Part shown: piece after piece, positions 1 through 8,860 of the stretch
Layout of the letters: each line of letters begins with the position of its first letter
Position numbering within the stretch: position 1 is the stretch's first letter
Origin: Chromatiaceae bacterium
GTDB taxonomy: Bacteria; Pseudomonadota; Gammaproteobacteria; Chromatiales; Chromatiaceae
Reading direction: 5' to 3'
Length of the DNA: 64,000 nt
Assembly (NCBI GenBank): GCA_024235315.1
Contig: JACKMP010000002.1
Location: 124,001 to 188,000 of the forward strand
Position numbers and translations under genes: made by a program
The notes under the pieces: generated by a model
Seen by the model: the letters and a program-made list of their open reading frames with translations, nothing else
Databases searched by the model: none
What the model was told of the DNA's origin: nothing

Positions 1-668
1 ACACGTTCTTCGATGAACACCTCTGCGACCCGGTCCCGCAGCGCCAGGATATCCACCGGTTTGAGCACCGCCGATACCGCCGTCTCCACATGCCCGTCAT
101 ACGCACTGCGCGCGCGCCGGGTGATCTCGATCTCTTCGGACAGGCTGGGGTAGTCGAGCACGATCTTGAACAGGAAACGATCGAGTTGGGCCTCCGGCAG
201 CGGATAGGTACCCGACTGTTCCAGCGGGTTCTGGGTGGCCAATACCATGAACAGCTCAGGCAGCCGACGCGTGGTGCCGCCAACCGTGACCTGATGTTCG
301 GCCATGGCCTCGAGCAGGGCCGACTGGACCTTGGGCGGTGCACGGTTTATCTCGTCGGCAAGCAGGATCTCGTGAAACAACGGGCCTGCGACGAAGCGGA
401 AGCTGCCGTTGGCGGGTTCATAGATCTCGCTGCCGGTCAGATCGCCCGGCATCAGGTCCGGTGTGAACTGCACGCGCTGAAAGGACGCATCCAGGCCGGA
501 CGCCAACGCATGGACCACCGTCGTCTTTGCCAGTCCCGGTGGACCCTCAAGAAGGACGTGGCCGCCCGCCAGCAGAGCGATGATCAGCCGATCCAGCAAC
601 GCATCCTGCCCGACGATGATGGACTGCAACTGCGCTTTGAGCGTGCTCAGGGGCTGCTGTTCGGGCAT
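1..668 (-). CDS. MoxR-family AAA+ ATPase, C-terminus cut by the window edge
   Basis: About 222 residues of the N-terminal part are present; the rest lies left of the window. MoxR ATPases act as chaperones that mature or activate metal-dependent or VWA-domain partners. The Walker A motif GPPGLAKT lies near residues 43-50, followed by the MoxR hallmarks FTPDLMPGDLTG, a Walker B LADEINRAPPK and the sensor-1 stretch ATQNPLEQ. The ATG at 666-668 is preceded by GGGAG. Upstream on the same strand is a small membrane protein. The usual DUF58/VWA partners would be expected beyond the left edge, so the client is unknown. Family assignment is secure; the role is not. Confidence 0.9.
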   Translation of the reverse strand, partial: MPEQQPLSTLKAQLQSIIVGQDALLDRLIIALLAGGHVLLEGPPGLAKTTVVHALASGLDASFQRVQFTPDLMPGDLTGSEIYEPANGSFRFVAGPLFHEILLADEINRAPPKVQSALLEAMAEHQVTVGGTTRRLPELFMVLATQNPLEQSGTYPLPEAQLDRFLFKIVLDYPSLSEEIEITRRARSAYDGHVETAVSAVLKPVDILALRDRVAEVFIEER

Positions 669-784
669 ATCGCTCCCACGGTCCGCCGATTCGATATCAG
701 CGCCGAGTTTAACCCGCCCCGGTCGGTGGAACGCGAACAGAAAGTCGGTCCGGGCCGCAACGCCAGCTGGACGACCAAGTGCTC

Positions 785-815
785 GTCAGGCCCGGTGGAC
801 GCCGCCGGGCCTGAC
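785..815. repeat. Perfect 11-bp inverted repeat between small membrane gene and moxR-like gene
   Basis: Arms GTCAGGCCCGG (785-795) and CCGGGCCTGAC (805-815) flank a 9-base loop just after the stop of the small membrane protein gene. The GC-rich hairpin could end or attenuate transcription before the ATPase gene. No U-tract follows on either strand, so it is not a canonical intrinsic terminator. Confidence 0.55.
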
Positions 816-832
816 GATTCAGCGCGGCTGGA

Positions 833-1000
833 TCAGCCCGGGTTGACGAGTCGGGGCATGCCCACCCAGCGTGCCACGTTTTGGTACCCGTGCACGACGG
901 CCCCCCTGACCAGCAGGGTGATCACGGCCGTGAGGGCCAGACCAAGGAGCGTGGCAATGGTGCCCGCCGCGACGAAAAGAACTGCTGTCAACCAGCTCAT
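833..1000 (-). CDS. Small hydrophobic membrane protein, function unknown
   Basis: A 55-residue protein beginning MSWLTAVLFVAAG. Residues 3 to about 35 are continuous hydrophobic sequence giving one or two membrane passes, and the tail ends RLVNPG. The ATG at 998-1000 has a strong GGAGG five bases upstream, which favours it over an in-frame start 24 codons earlier. It lies between fccB and the MoxR-like gene on the same strand, behind a predicted promoter. I do not recognise the family. It could be a membrane anchor or accessory of the ATPase system, but that is only positional inference. Confidence 0.6.
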   Translation of the reverse strand: MSWLTAVLFVAAGTIATLLGLALTAVITLLVRGAVVHGYQNVARWVGMPRLVNPG

Positions 1001-1108
1001 GACAACCTCCGGTTGGAATGCGACTACGTGTGAAACATCGGCCTCGGGGCGCCCGGCTTGAGTCCTCGCCATCTCCGGTCAGAGGGCGTACCGCACCGAT
1101 GAATCAGT

Positions 1109-1136
1109 ATATTAGCATTCTTTAATAGCTTCACAA
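1109..1136 (-). promoter_or_regulatory. Predicted sigma70-like promoter for small membrane gene and moxR-like gene
   Basis: On the minus strand a TTGTGA -35 box (1131-1136) and a TAATAT -10 box (1109-1114) are 16 bases apart in an AT-rich pocket of an otherwise GC-rich region. It sits between the end of fccB and the small membrane protein, suggesting that the latter and the ATPase are transcribed apart from fccAB. Confidence 0.4.
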
Positions 1137-1155
1137 CCCGCCAGGAGGAACGAAG

Positions 1156-2454
1156 CTACTGCATCATGTCGTCGATGACGTTCTGGAACCAGCTGTGTGC
1201 GTAGGTCACCTCGCGCTTGCGATGCTCGGCGCTGGCATCCATCGGCGACAGTCCGCCTGATCCTTCGATCGAGGTGATGACCTTGCCGTCCTCACTGAGC
1301 CGGTACACCGCTGCGACGGAAATGCCGTGCTCCTCGGCAATGATGCTGTAGCAGGTGTTGACGTAGGTTGGCTCACCCGGTTCCTGGCCGGCGAAACGCG
1401 CCAGGATTGCCGCCACTGCCACCTTGGCCTGTGAGTTTGCGGCATAGGCCGACTTGGGCATCTTGGCCGCCGAGGAGGCGTCGCCGAGCACATAGATACC
1501 GGGGTGACGTTCGGACTCGAAGGTACGTTTGTCGACCGGGCACCAATCACCGTCGACCAGATCGGCGATATGGGCGATCTTGCCCGCTTTCTGCGGCGGG
1601 ATGATATTGACGACGTCACCGTGGAAATCACCCGCCTCGGCTTTCACCGTGCCGGAAGATGGATCCAACGCGCTGACCGTACCACCCTGTTCCTTGCCGA
1701 CCCATTCGATCATGGCATTGTCGGTTTCAAATCCATAGTGTTGGGCCCAACCCTGCTTGAACAACCCGGCCTTGGAAAACTTGGCCTTTGGATCGAGGAT
1801 CAGGATTTTCGACTTCGGTTTGTGATGCTTGCAGTACATCGCTATCTGCGAGGCCCGCTCGTAAGGACCCGGCGGGCACTTGAACGGATTCGGCGGTGCC
1901 ACGATAACGACCTTTCCCCCGTCGGGCATCGCCAGCAACTGGTTACGCAAGGTCACTGTCTGCGGCCCCGCAAACCAGGCATGGGGAATCGTCTCGGCAA
2001 CCTGCGCGTCGTAGCCGTCGATCGCCTCCCACTTGAAATCCACCCCAGGCGACACGACACACGCGTCGTAGGCCAGGCGAGTGCCATCCGCGGTCCGCAC
2101 CTCTCTGGCAACCGGATCGATGCCGACAGCACTGTCGATGATGACGTTCACCCCGTACTTGTCCCTGAGGTCGGCATAGCTGAAGGTGATGGATTCGATG
2201 CTGCGGTCGCCGCTGAGCACCTCGTTGCTCATGAAACACGAGGTGTAATGGCTCTTGGCCTCGACCAGCGTGACATCCAGGGTCGGATCCAGCTTGCGCA
2301 GATACTTGGCCGCGGTGCAGCCACCAACACCGCCGCCGACAACCACGACCTTGCGCGTATTGGCGAGCAGCAGCCCGGGGAAACCGAAGACACCGGCGGC
2401 CAGGGTGGACCCGCCAGCCAGGCGCAGAAAGTCGCGTCGATTGATGCGGTTCAT
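1156..2454 (-). CDS. fccB: Flavocytochrome c sulfide dehydrogenase, flavoprotein subunit
   Basis: 432 residues. This periplasmic FAD subunit oxidises sulfide to sulfur and passes electrons to the cytochrome subunit FccA. The N-terminus has a Tat-type signal (NRRDFLRLAGG) and a hydrophobic stretch, followed by the FAD-binding motif VVVGGGVGG (residues 37-45). By alignment from memory with the Allochromatium enzyme, Cys73 in HYTSC matches the FAD-linking cysteine, and Cys193 (FKCPPGPYERAS) and Cys368 (NTCYS) match the redox-active pair. The second FAD motif YVLGDAS is present. It follows fccA by 18 bases and the length is normal for the family. Identification is firm. Confidence 0.95.
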   Translation of the reverse strand: MNRINRRDFLRLAGGSTLAAGVFGFPGLLLANTRKVVVVGGGVGGCTAAKYLRKLDPTLDVTLVEAKSHYTSCFMSNEVLSGDRSIESITFSYADLRDKYGVNVIIDSAVGIDPVAREVRTADGTRLAYDACVVSPGVDFKWEAIDGYDAQVAETIPHAWFAGPQTVTLRNQLLAMPDGGKVVIVAPPNPFKCPPGPYERASQIAMYCKHHKPKSKILILDPKAKFSKAGLFKQGWAQHYGFETDNAMIEWVGKEQGGTVSALDPSSGTVKAEAGDFHGDVVNIIPPQKAGKIAHIADLVDGDWCPVDKRTFESERHPGIYVLGDASSAAKMPKSAYAANSQAKVAVAAILARFAGQEPGEPTYVNTCYSIIAEEHGISVAAVYRLSEDGKVITSIEGSGGLSPMDASAEHRKREVTYAHSWFQNVIDDMMQ

Positions 2455-2472
2455 GGTTTGTTTCCTCGGTTG

Positions 2473-3051
2473 TTAGTTCTGGCTGCCGTAGTACTGGATC
2501 AGTGCCGGGACGGCTCGTTCGCCCTCGGCCTTGACCGCCTCTTTGACCTTGCGCTCCATCTTGCGTGGCCAGCGCCGCTGATCGTTGAGGTAATCGCTCA
2601 TCGCGTGCTCGAGGTACGGCATCCACTGGCCGGCCAGTGTGCCGGCATCACCCGGGCGTCCGCCCTCTTCGTGACACTTCTCGCAATACGAGTCATGCAG
2701 CGACTTGCCGAGGGCGACCAACTCGGGATCGGTTTTCTGCGGCTTGGTGCGCGGCTGCTGCCGGTAGAAGAAGAAACCCATCTCGCGGATCTGCTCGTCG
2801 GTATAGCCAAGCGCAATACGTTTCATGATGGTCGAACTGCGCTTTTCGTTCTTGTAATCGAGCATGGCGTCCGTGAACACGTCAGGGTCCATGCCGGCGA
2901 TCGTCGGGCTGGATGGCCCCACGCTGGAGCCGTCTGTGCCATGGCAGCCGGCGCAGGTGAAAGCCAGTGCCTGCGCCGTAGGCCCAGCCGCCTGGGCGGC
3001 GGAGGAGGTCGCGAGCAGGGCCAGAAGAAGATGGCGAACGGTTTTTTTCAT
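2473..3051 (-). CDS. fccA: Flavocytochrome c sulfide dehydrogenase, diheme cytochrome c subunit
   Basis: 192 residues with a Sec signal peptide (MKKTVRHLLLALLATSSAAQA) and two CxxCH heme sites, CAGCH (33-37) and CEKCH (123-127), as in two-domain FccA. It accepts electrons from FccB in the periplasm. The chosen ATG at 3049-3051 has AGAGAG upstream and starts a proper signal peptide. An in-frame ATG six codons earlier lies two bases beyond the stop of the preceding nine-heme/cytochrome b gene. The tight spacing on both sides shows a three-gene operon, which suggests this subunit may hand electrons to the membrane cytochrome encoded just upstream. Confidence 0.93.
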   Translation of the reverse strand: MKKTVRHLLLALLATSSAAQAAGPTAQALAFTCAGCHGTDGSSVGPSSPTIAGMDPDVFTDAMLDYKNEKRSSTIMKRIALGYTDEQIREMGFFFYRQQPRTKPQKTDPELVALGKSLHDSYCEKCHEEGGRPGDAGTLAGQWMPYLEHAMSDYLNDQRRWPRKMERKVKEAVKAEGERAVPALIQYYGSQN

Positions 3052-3071
3052 GGTGTCGTCTCTCTTCATGA

Positions 3072-5084
3072 TCAGTTCGGCATGGTCACGACGCCGTACA
3101 GCACCAGGGTCAACAGTGTGAGTCCTGCCACGATCAGCACGGTGGTGATAAACGAGGCCGCCAGATCGGCGCGGCGCGAGGGACGCTTGACCAGGTGCCT
3201 GTCCAGGGTCCCCTCGGCCACGAGCCGGTCATACTCCAGCCGGTGGTCATGCTTGAACTCCTCCATGGGGATGGCACCGGTGAAGATGGTGGTGCTCATC
3301 GGGAAGCGTTCCGGACGGAAGTGCACGTTGAAGAAGTGCACCGAGTTCAGGAAGATCGCGGCCAGCAGGGCCTCCTCCGCATGTACCACGGTGGCAATGT
3401 TGAACATCCAACCCGGCAGCACCGTGGCTGTAGCCTCCGGCGCGAACAGCATGATGCCGGACGAACCGATCACACCCGCACCCCAGAACGGCGCCCAGTA
3501 GTCGAACTTCTGCCAGTAGGTCCAGTGGTTGAACTCCGGGCGCTCGCCACGGCCGACAAACCATCTGAACATCCCCTTCAGGTCATCCCAGTCCTTCCAG
3601 TTGGGCAGCATGGACGTGCTACCGAACCACTCGAACGTGGCACGCTTGGTCCAGATGTTGTTGATCGCAATCGCCAGGTGGGCGGTGAAGATACCCAGCC
3701 AGATGACGGCCGCAGTGCGATGGATGATCCCCTCCATCTCCGTGCCACCGAGGAACACCACGACTGCCTTGGCCCATGCCGTGTGGGAGAACAGCAGTGT
3801 GGTACCCGTGAGGATCAGGACCATGGTGGATATGGCGAACAGCGCGTGGATCCAGGTCCATACCGTCGGGAAGCGGCGGAAATAGACGACTTCCGGGTGG
3901 TCCAGGTCCTCGATGAAACCCTTGCCCTGGATGCGCTCCATCACCTCGCGATAGAGCCACATCAGCACGTGAATCCAGAAGAACGCCATGACCGAGAAGA
4001 TCAGCAGTTGCATGAAGATCTTGAAGAACCACAGGCCCGGGTAGTTCGCCCTGTCGTCGGCGTCGCCATGTGGCCAGAAGCTCAGGAAGTTGTCGTTTGC
4101 GTCTTCGTGACAGGTGCGGCAGTTCTCCAACCGGTTGTTGGCATGTATCTCGGATGTCGGGTCATCCTCACCCTTGATCTTGTGGCTGCCATGGCAGTCG
4201 TAACACTTGGCTGTGTTGGTGTAACCGAGACGATGGACCTGGCCATGATAAGAAGCGAAGTAGGTGCGCTGGGCATCCTCATGGCAATTGCCGCAGTTTC
4301 TTGTGATCGCCAGCTTGACGGCGTCTTTTTCAGGCGAAGCAATCTTGTGGGTGGTATGGCAGTCCGAGCAGACAGCCGAATCGCTGTCACCTTTCTCCAG
4401 GACCGCTTTGCCATGATCCGAGTCGCGGTATTCCTCGAGTTGCTTCTCGTGGCAGCGACCGCAAACCTCCGGGTTCTTCAGCCGCTTCTCCTTGCGCTGG
4501 ATGCTGCCCAGCTCACCCACATTGTGGGCCTCGTGGCAGTCGTAGCACGTGGCATTGGTGCGCGACTGGTCCTGCTTGTTCGGCAGCGCATGCACGGAGT
4601 CCATGTAGCTGTCTATCTGCTCGAGCACCACCTTGAGACGTTCATGCTTTCCTTCCGGATCGTCCTTGAACTTTTCCCAGGTGTCACGATGGCAATCCAC
4701 GCAACTCACTGCCACGTGCGGCGCCTTGCGATGAGGAACCCGCTCGATGGTCGTATGGCAGTCGGTGCAGCTGTGATCCCCGTGGACACTGGCCGTCAGC
4801 TGCGCGTGCTCGACGAAAATCTTGACCGGCGTACCGTCATCGCGCACATCGGTCTTCTGCTTCTCGTCACCGTGGCAATCCAGACAACGTGAGTCCGGAA
4901 TGATGCGCTTGCCAGTCTTCGGATCGAAGGTAAAGGGGAGTTCTTCGCCTTCAGCACCCGGAATATTGCTGGATGCTGCGGCGCCGGTGGCGCTGTGCTG
5001 AGTCGCATACGCGGCAAGCGACCCGAACAGACACAGAACGACAAACAGGAACCCAGTGAGCGACGCGGACGTATTCTTGGACAT
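3072..5084 (-). CDS. Nine-heme cytochrome c fused to a membrane cytochrome b domain
   Basis: 670 residues. After a signal-anchor (residues 10-28) comes a periplasmic domain with nine CxxCH sites, starting near residues 67, 106, 128, 180, 208, 239, 264, 294 and 322. A membrane domain of about five helices follows (roughly 352-376, 408-434, 454-476, 530-548, 563-585), with histidines placed as in the FdnI/PhsC-type cytochrome b family that binds two b hemes. A last helix spans about 643-665. This layout suits electron transfer between periplasmic hemes and the quinone pool. It is the first gene of an operon with fccA and fccB. The start at 5082-5084 was chosen because it begins the hydrophobic signal; an in-frame codon 23 residues earlier is less likely. 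The individual domains are recognisable; the fusion with this partner is unusual to me. Confidence 0.85.
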   Translation of the reverse strand: MSKNTSASLTGFLFVVLCLFGSLAAYATQHSATGAAASSNIPGAEGEELPFTFDPKTGKRIIPDSRCLDCHGDEKQKTDVRDDGTPVKIFVEHAQLTASVHGDHSCTDCHTTIERVPHRKAPHVAVSCVDCHRDTWEKFKDDPEGKHERLKVVLEQIDSYMDSVHALPNKQDQSRTNATCYDCHEAHNVGELGSIQRKEKRLKNPEVCGRCHEKQLEEYRDSDHGKAVLEKGDSDSAVCSDCHTTHKIASPEKDAVKLAITRNCGNCHEDAQRTYFASYHGQVHRLGYTNTAKCYDCHGSHKIKGEDDPTSEIHANNRLENCRTCHEDANDNFLSFWPHGDADDRANYPGLWFFKIFMQLLIFSVMAFFWIHVLMWLYREVMERIQGKGFIEDLDHPEVVYFRRFPTVWTWIHALFAISTMVLILTGTTLLFSHTAWAKAVVVFLGGTEMEGIIHRTAAVIWLGIFTAHLAIAINNIWTKRATFEWFGSTSMLPNWKDWDDLKGMFRWFVGRGERPEFNHWTYWQKFDYWAPFWGAGVIGSSGIMLFAPEATATVLPGWMFNIATVVHAEEALLAAIFLNSVHFFNVHFRPERFPMSTTIFTGAIPMEEFKHDHRLEYDRLVAEGTLDRHLVKRPSRRADLAASFITTVLIVAGLTLLTLVLYGVVTMPN

Positions 5085-5088
5085 TATT

Positions 5089-5140
5089 GTTCTCGTCAAA
5101 TAGCTGGCTCTGAAGACACATCCGCTACAACTACGAGAAC
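5089..5140 (-). promoter_or_regulatory. Inverted repeat covering the ribosome-binding region of the nine-heme gene
   Basis: On the minus strand, arms GTTCTCGT (plus positions 5133-5140) and ACGAGAAC (5089-5096) are perfect 8-base complements 36 bases apart. The downstream arm contains the only purine-rich candidate Shine-Dalgarno and ends four bases before the ATG. In RNA it would pair away the ribosome site; in DNA it could be an operator. Function is inferred from position only. Confidence 0.4.
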
Positions 5141-5309
5141 GGCCGGTAGCCAACCCGGCTCATCGCAAACGGCAATGCGCGCCGTCTGTCCACGTCCGTC
5201 GTGCGGAGCATGGAGACCATCCCCGAATCTCCCAGGGATACACGCAGGGCGGAGTGAAACACAATCGCCGTCGGGGCGACTTGAGGTGAATCAATTTGCC
5301 GGACAGAAC

Positions 5310-6803
5310 CTATTGGGTTGGCGGGAAATCCCCGAATGCACGATTCGCAGAATGCTGACCATCGAGACTGAAAAAACTCAGCAGGCGCTGCTGGACAAAG
5401 GGATAGAAGGGGTTCCAGCGCAAGCGCAGCATGTCGGCAGCCCCTATCTGCAACACCCCGCGCTCGCCGCGCAGGGCGATCTCGCCCAGCCGGATCCCGG
5501 GGCTTGGCTGCTCGGGGCGGCCACCGTACAAGGGATCGCGTGGCGAAAACGGCAGGGCCAGGTGTGCCAGGGAGTAGATGTCCTTCGGCCAGCACAGACC
5601 AAGCGCCGCGTTCTCCGCCCCCGTACCTCCAGGTGCCAAGCGGTGTACCACCACCTGCCGGCTATGGGGGTCCTCGTTGGTAACGATGCTGAGGGTATAG
5701 GCACGGTCCGGATTCTGCTGCAACGCACTGACGATCGCAGAAGGATTCCACCCCAGGATCGGCTCTATCTCTGCCCTGCGGTTGATATCGAAAAGCACCA
5801 GTTCGTGCCCGCCGGCGGGCAGACGCGCGAACAGCCCCTTGACCAGGGCGGCGGTGGAGACCGTCGCGTCTACCACCGAGGAGAAAGCGAGAATCGGTGG
5901 AAAATCCCCGAGTCTGCCTTGTCCCTGCAGCACGGTGATGCGGCGCTGGATCTCGCTGGTCAGACGGTACACCACGTCCCCGGCGTTGACTGCAAACGAA
6001 CCGTACTTGAAGGGATCGTACTCCGGTTGGATATCGTTCCAGGCGAGCTTTTCGAGACCCAACAGGTGCCCCAGCCGCGCCTGCCACACAGCGAGCGCCG
6101 CGGCCGACGTTACGCCGATCGCCGGCGAAAGAACGGCAATGCGGTCGATCCCTGGCAACGCCGGGTCGCCAAGCGTCTCCAACGCATAATTGACCGCCAG
6201 TGCCGCCCCGGTCGAATAGCCGACGACATAGAGAGGCCGGCCGCCGGCATGCTGCGCGAGATGACGGACAGCCAGACGCACTGCGCCATCCATGTCCTTC
6301 CAAGTCACCTCGACCAGCCCGGCAGGCGCTGTGCCATGGCCCGGCAAACGCAGCCCCAGCACGTAAGCACCCGCGTTGTTCAGCTGCTCGCCCAGCGCAC
6401 GCAGGCTGTAGGGCGAATCCGACATGCCGTGCACCAACAGGACCGCTGCCTTCGGTGACTCCTTGGGCAGCACGAAGCTGCGGTTCCAGTTGGGCGACCA
6501 GCGCTGCGGGTCGGACAGGCTGCCGCGGCTGTAACGATTTATCGTCTGTCCCTTCGCCGGCGGCACAGCGGCGTAGACCAACCGGTCGAGCTGCTGAAAC
6601 AGTCGATCCTCCAGGGCCAGGTACTCATCGAAAGTCGTCACATCGGCGTCGGCGGTATATTCCTCATCGAGTTCCACCAGGTGCCAGACCTGCAGATCGG
6701 TACGGCGATCGAGGTAGATCACGAAGACCACGATCAGCACGAACACGGCACTGACGCTTCCTGATGTCACTGCCCACAGCAATTTCCGCAAGTTGAACCG
6801 CAT
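5310..6803 (-). CDS. Membrane-anchored alpha/beta-hydrolase of the lysophospholipase-like type
   Basis: 497 residues. An N-terminal transmembrane helix (about 10-30) is followed by an alpha/beta-hydrolase domain. It shows the oxyanion-loop region VLLVHGMSDSPYS (121-133), LRLPGHG (151-157) and the nucleophile elbow GYSTG with Ser197. The substrate is unknown; the fold suggests an ester or lipid hydrolase held at the inner membrane facing the periplasm. The ATG at 6801-6803 directly precedes the anchor and has GGGAT upstream; a longer frame adds 17 poorly hydrophobic residues. It lies 77 bases downstream of the AsmA-like gene on the same strand. Confidence 0.8.
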   Translation of the reverse strand: MRFNLRKLLWAVTSGSVSAVFVLIVVFVIYLDRRTDLQVWHLVELDEEYTADADVTTFDEYLALEDRLFQQLDRLVYAAVPPAKGQTINRYSRGSLSDPQRWSPNWNRSFVLPKESPKAAVLLVHGMSDSPYSLRALGEQLNNAGAYVLGLRLPGHGTAPAGLVEVTWKDMDGAVRLAVRHLAQHAGGRPLYVVGYSTGAALAVNYALETLGDPALPGIDRIAVLSPAIGVTSAAALAVWQARLGHLLGLEKLAWNDIQPEYDPFKYGSFAVNAGDVVYRLTSEIQRRITVLQGQGRLGDFPPILAFSSVVDATVSTAALVKGLFARLPAGGHELVLFDINRRAEIEPILGWNPSAIVSALQQNPDRAYTLSIVTNEDPHSRQVVVHRLAPGGTGAENAALGLCWPKDIYSLAHLALPFSPRDPLYGGRPEQPSPGIRLGEIALRGERGVLQIGAADMLRLRWNPFYPFVQQRLLSFFSLDGQHSANRAFGDFPPTQ

Positions 6804-6880
6804 CAACAGATCCCAGGAGCCTTCACGATGGTGTCGGGTGTGCGAGGCACGCATGTGTGCGATGCGTTCAACGCAGACAT

Positions 6881-8860
6881 CTACTGGCCGAACAGTCCCT
6901 TCAGCCCACGACTGATGCCTTTCATGATACTGCCCTCCCCCTCCTGTCGCCCTGATGAATCAACGCTACCCGCGCCCTGGGGCGCGGCGTTTTCCCGCAT
7001 CAGCTCGATACACGCGTTGCCCGAACCACCCAGGTCGCCCAGGGCCAACAAAGCCGCTGGAGGGTAGACAAACAGTCCGGCGACACCCAGCAGTTTACCC
7101 AAGCTGGCCCCGCGGTCCGCGGTGAATTCGGGTTGGCGCATCGGCCCGCGCACGTGCACCGGCACCGCGATATTCAGGGTAGGGCTCTTCGCGCGGGGCG
7201 TGAAGGTCAGGTCGAGGTCTTGCGTGACGAGGTCGACCCACCCGTCGCCCCGGACCGTGGAGACGGCGCTGTCGATCAGCAGCACATCCGCGGTAGCCAC
7301 GCCCCGCAGGATCGTGAAATCGGCGATCACGCAGTTCAGCTGGGCCTCGTCACTTCCCTTCGCCAACAGCTGACCGGTGAGTGTGCTGATCCCCCCGACC
7401 AGGGAATCGATCCGCCCGATACGTGCCCGCCCACTGCCGACCACAATCCGTGCGTCGCCGGCAAGGTTCTGAACCGCCTGATGCACGGATGCGCCTTTCG
7501 CTTGCAGATCCAGGTCGAGATCAACGGGCGCATCGACCAGCGAAGCCCACCTGGGCCCCAGCAACGCACCCGCCGGCAGCTTGCGCAAGCCGAGCACGAG
7601 GTCCCAGGCCGGGGGCTGCGCACCTGCATGCAGTTCGAGATGACCCTCAGCGCGCCCACCGCCGGAGAGGCTTGCCTTGATCGGTTCCAGTGACAGAACA
7701 CCGGCATCCACTCGGCCGTCGACCCGTGCATCCGCAAGCACCATGTCCCAGGCAACGACCTGACTGGCCCGGACCTGAACTTCGCCGTCGACCTCGTCAA
7801 GGGCATCCAGCAAAGGCCGCCAGGAGACCGCGGCCCGATCTGTGTCACCCGTTGTTTCCGTGTCCGACAGCGGGATCAACTCCGTCAGGTCGATGGTGTG
7901 CGCGGCAAGCGTCGCGGTAAATTTTGGCCTGTCCGATTCGGTGAGCCATCGCAACTCGCCGGCCAGATCGCTCTTACCGGCAACGGCAGCGAGTTTGTCC
8001 ACCTGCCAGCCGCGCGCGTCACGCGAGAGGTCGAGGGTCACGTCCAGTTGCGGAAGCGATGGAAATGATCTGCCGGCCACGGAGCCCAACTTGGCGAGGT
8101 CCAGCGCCGCAGCGCGCAGATTCAAGCGAGGACTCAATCCCCATGGCGCCTGCTGCAGCGTACCGCTGCCCTCCACCTCGGCTGCCCCGAGGCGCAGGCG
8201 CAATGTCACGTCCTGCGGACTGCCAGGAGCCAGGGACTGCCAGGTAGGCAGGCGACCGCTGAACTCAACCCCGTTGTGGTCCAGGCGTGCTGCACCTTCG
8301 AAGCCAATTCCGTCGCGACTGACATCAGCGGCCAGTGCCAACTCGGTAAAAATGAGTGGCTCCTGTCCCCGCTCGCCCGTCCCACGCCAAGTCAATCGGC
8401 CAGACTCGATCCTGACGGACGGCAGCGCGCTGACGGCTTGGGCGTTGCCGGACGCTTCGGGCTCGAACTCCCAGTTGCCCCTGCCCGATGCATCGGTCTC
8501 GAGGACCAGATCCACGTCGTGCAGATCGATCCGCTTGACCCGGACCTCGCCGAGAAACAGCGGGAGCAACGCAAGATGCGCCTCCACATAGCCCAGCTTC
8601 AGCATCTCCGGCCGGCTGCCCCACTCGGCGTTGCCCAGCGCGAGGCGATGGGCCCGTATGATCAATCCCTGGCGCAGTGCCACCTCGAGATCACCCGCGA
8701 TCTGCAGGTCCCGACCGGTTGCTGCCTTCACCCTGGCAATGATCTCTGGTCGTACAGCGGAGAGATCCACGCCGCGCAGCATGAAATAGGCAGCCGTCGA
8801 CACCAGCAGGGAGACTGCCAGCAAAAAAACCACAGCGTTGACGACTGTTCCCTTGTGCAC
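6881..8860 (-). CDS. AsmA-family protein
   Basis: About 659 residues. An N-terminal membrane helix (about residues 6-27) leads into an AsmA-type body with the typical AAYFMLRGVDLS entry, GLIIRAHRLALGNAEWG, and a C-terminal repeat-like region of long beta strands (DADGRVD-like, TVRGDGWVDLVTQDLDLTFTP). Members bridge the periplasm and are linked to outer-membrane lipid homeostasis. I chose a GTG at 8858-8860 because GGAAGG stands just before it. A longer frame from 8926 has no ribosome site, so the start is uncertain by 22 codons. The tail after about residue 610 is Gly/Ser rich. Confidence 0.8.
   Translation of the reverse strand: MHKGTVVNAVVFLLAVSLLVSTAAYFMLRGVDLSAVRPEIIARVKAATGRDLQIAGDLEVALRQGLIIRAHRLALGNAEWGSRPEMLKLGYVEAHLALLPLFLGEVRVKRIDLHDVDLVLETDASGRGNWEFEPEASGNAQAVSALPSVRIESGRLTWRGTGERGQEPLIFTELALAADVSRDGIGFEGAARLDHNGVEFSGRLPTWQSLAPGSPQDVTLRLRLGAAEVEGSGTLQQAPWGLSPRLNLRAAALDLAKLGSVAGRSFPSLPQLDVTLDLSRDARGWQVDKLAAVAGKSDLAGELRWLTESDRPKFTATLAAHTIDLTELIPLSDTETTGDTDRAAVSWRPLLDALDEVDGEVQVRASQVVAWDMVLADARVDGRVDAGVLSLEPIKASLSGGGRAEGHLELHAGAQPPAWDLVLGLRKLPAGALLGPRWASLVDAPVDLDLDLQAKGASVHQAVQNLAGDARIVVGSGRARIGRIDSLVGGISTLTGQLLAKGSDEAQLNCVIADFTILRGVATADVLLIDSAVSTVRGDGWVDLVTQDLDLTFTPRAKSPTLNIAVPVHVRGPMRQPEFTADRGASLGKLLGVAGLFVYPPAALLALGDLGGSGNACIELMRENAAPQGAGSVDSSGRQEGEGSIMKGISRGLKGLFGQ

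Noticed and set aside
785..815. Calling the 11-bp inverted repeat an intrinsic terminator
   Set aside because: There is no U-tract after the hairpin on either strand, so it is listed as a repeat only.
1504..3501. 665-codon plus-strand frame opposite fccB and fccA
   Set aside because: It crosses two real genes and their junction, which a genuine gene would hardly do, and it has no motifs.
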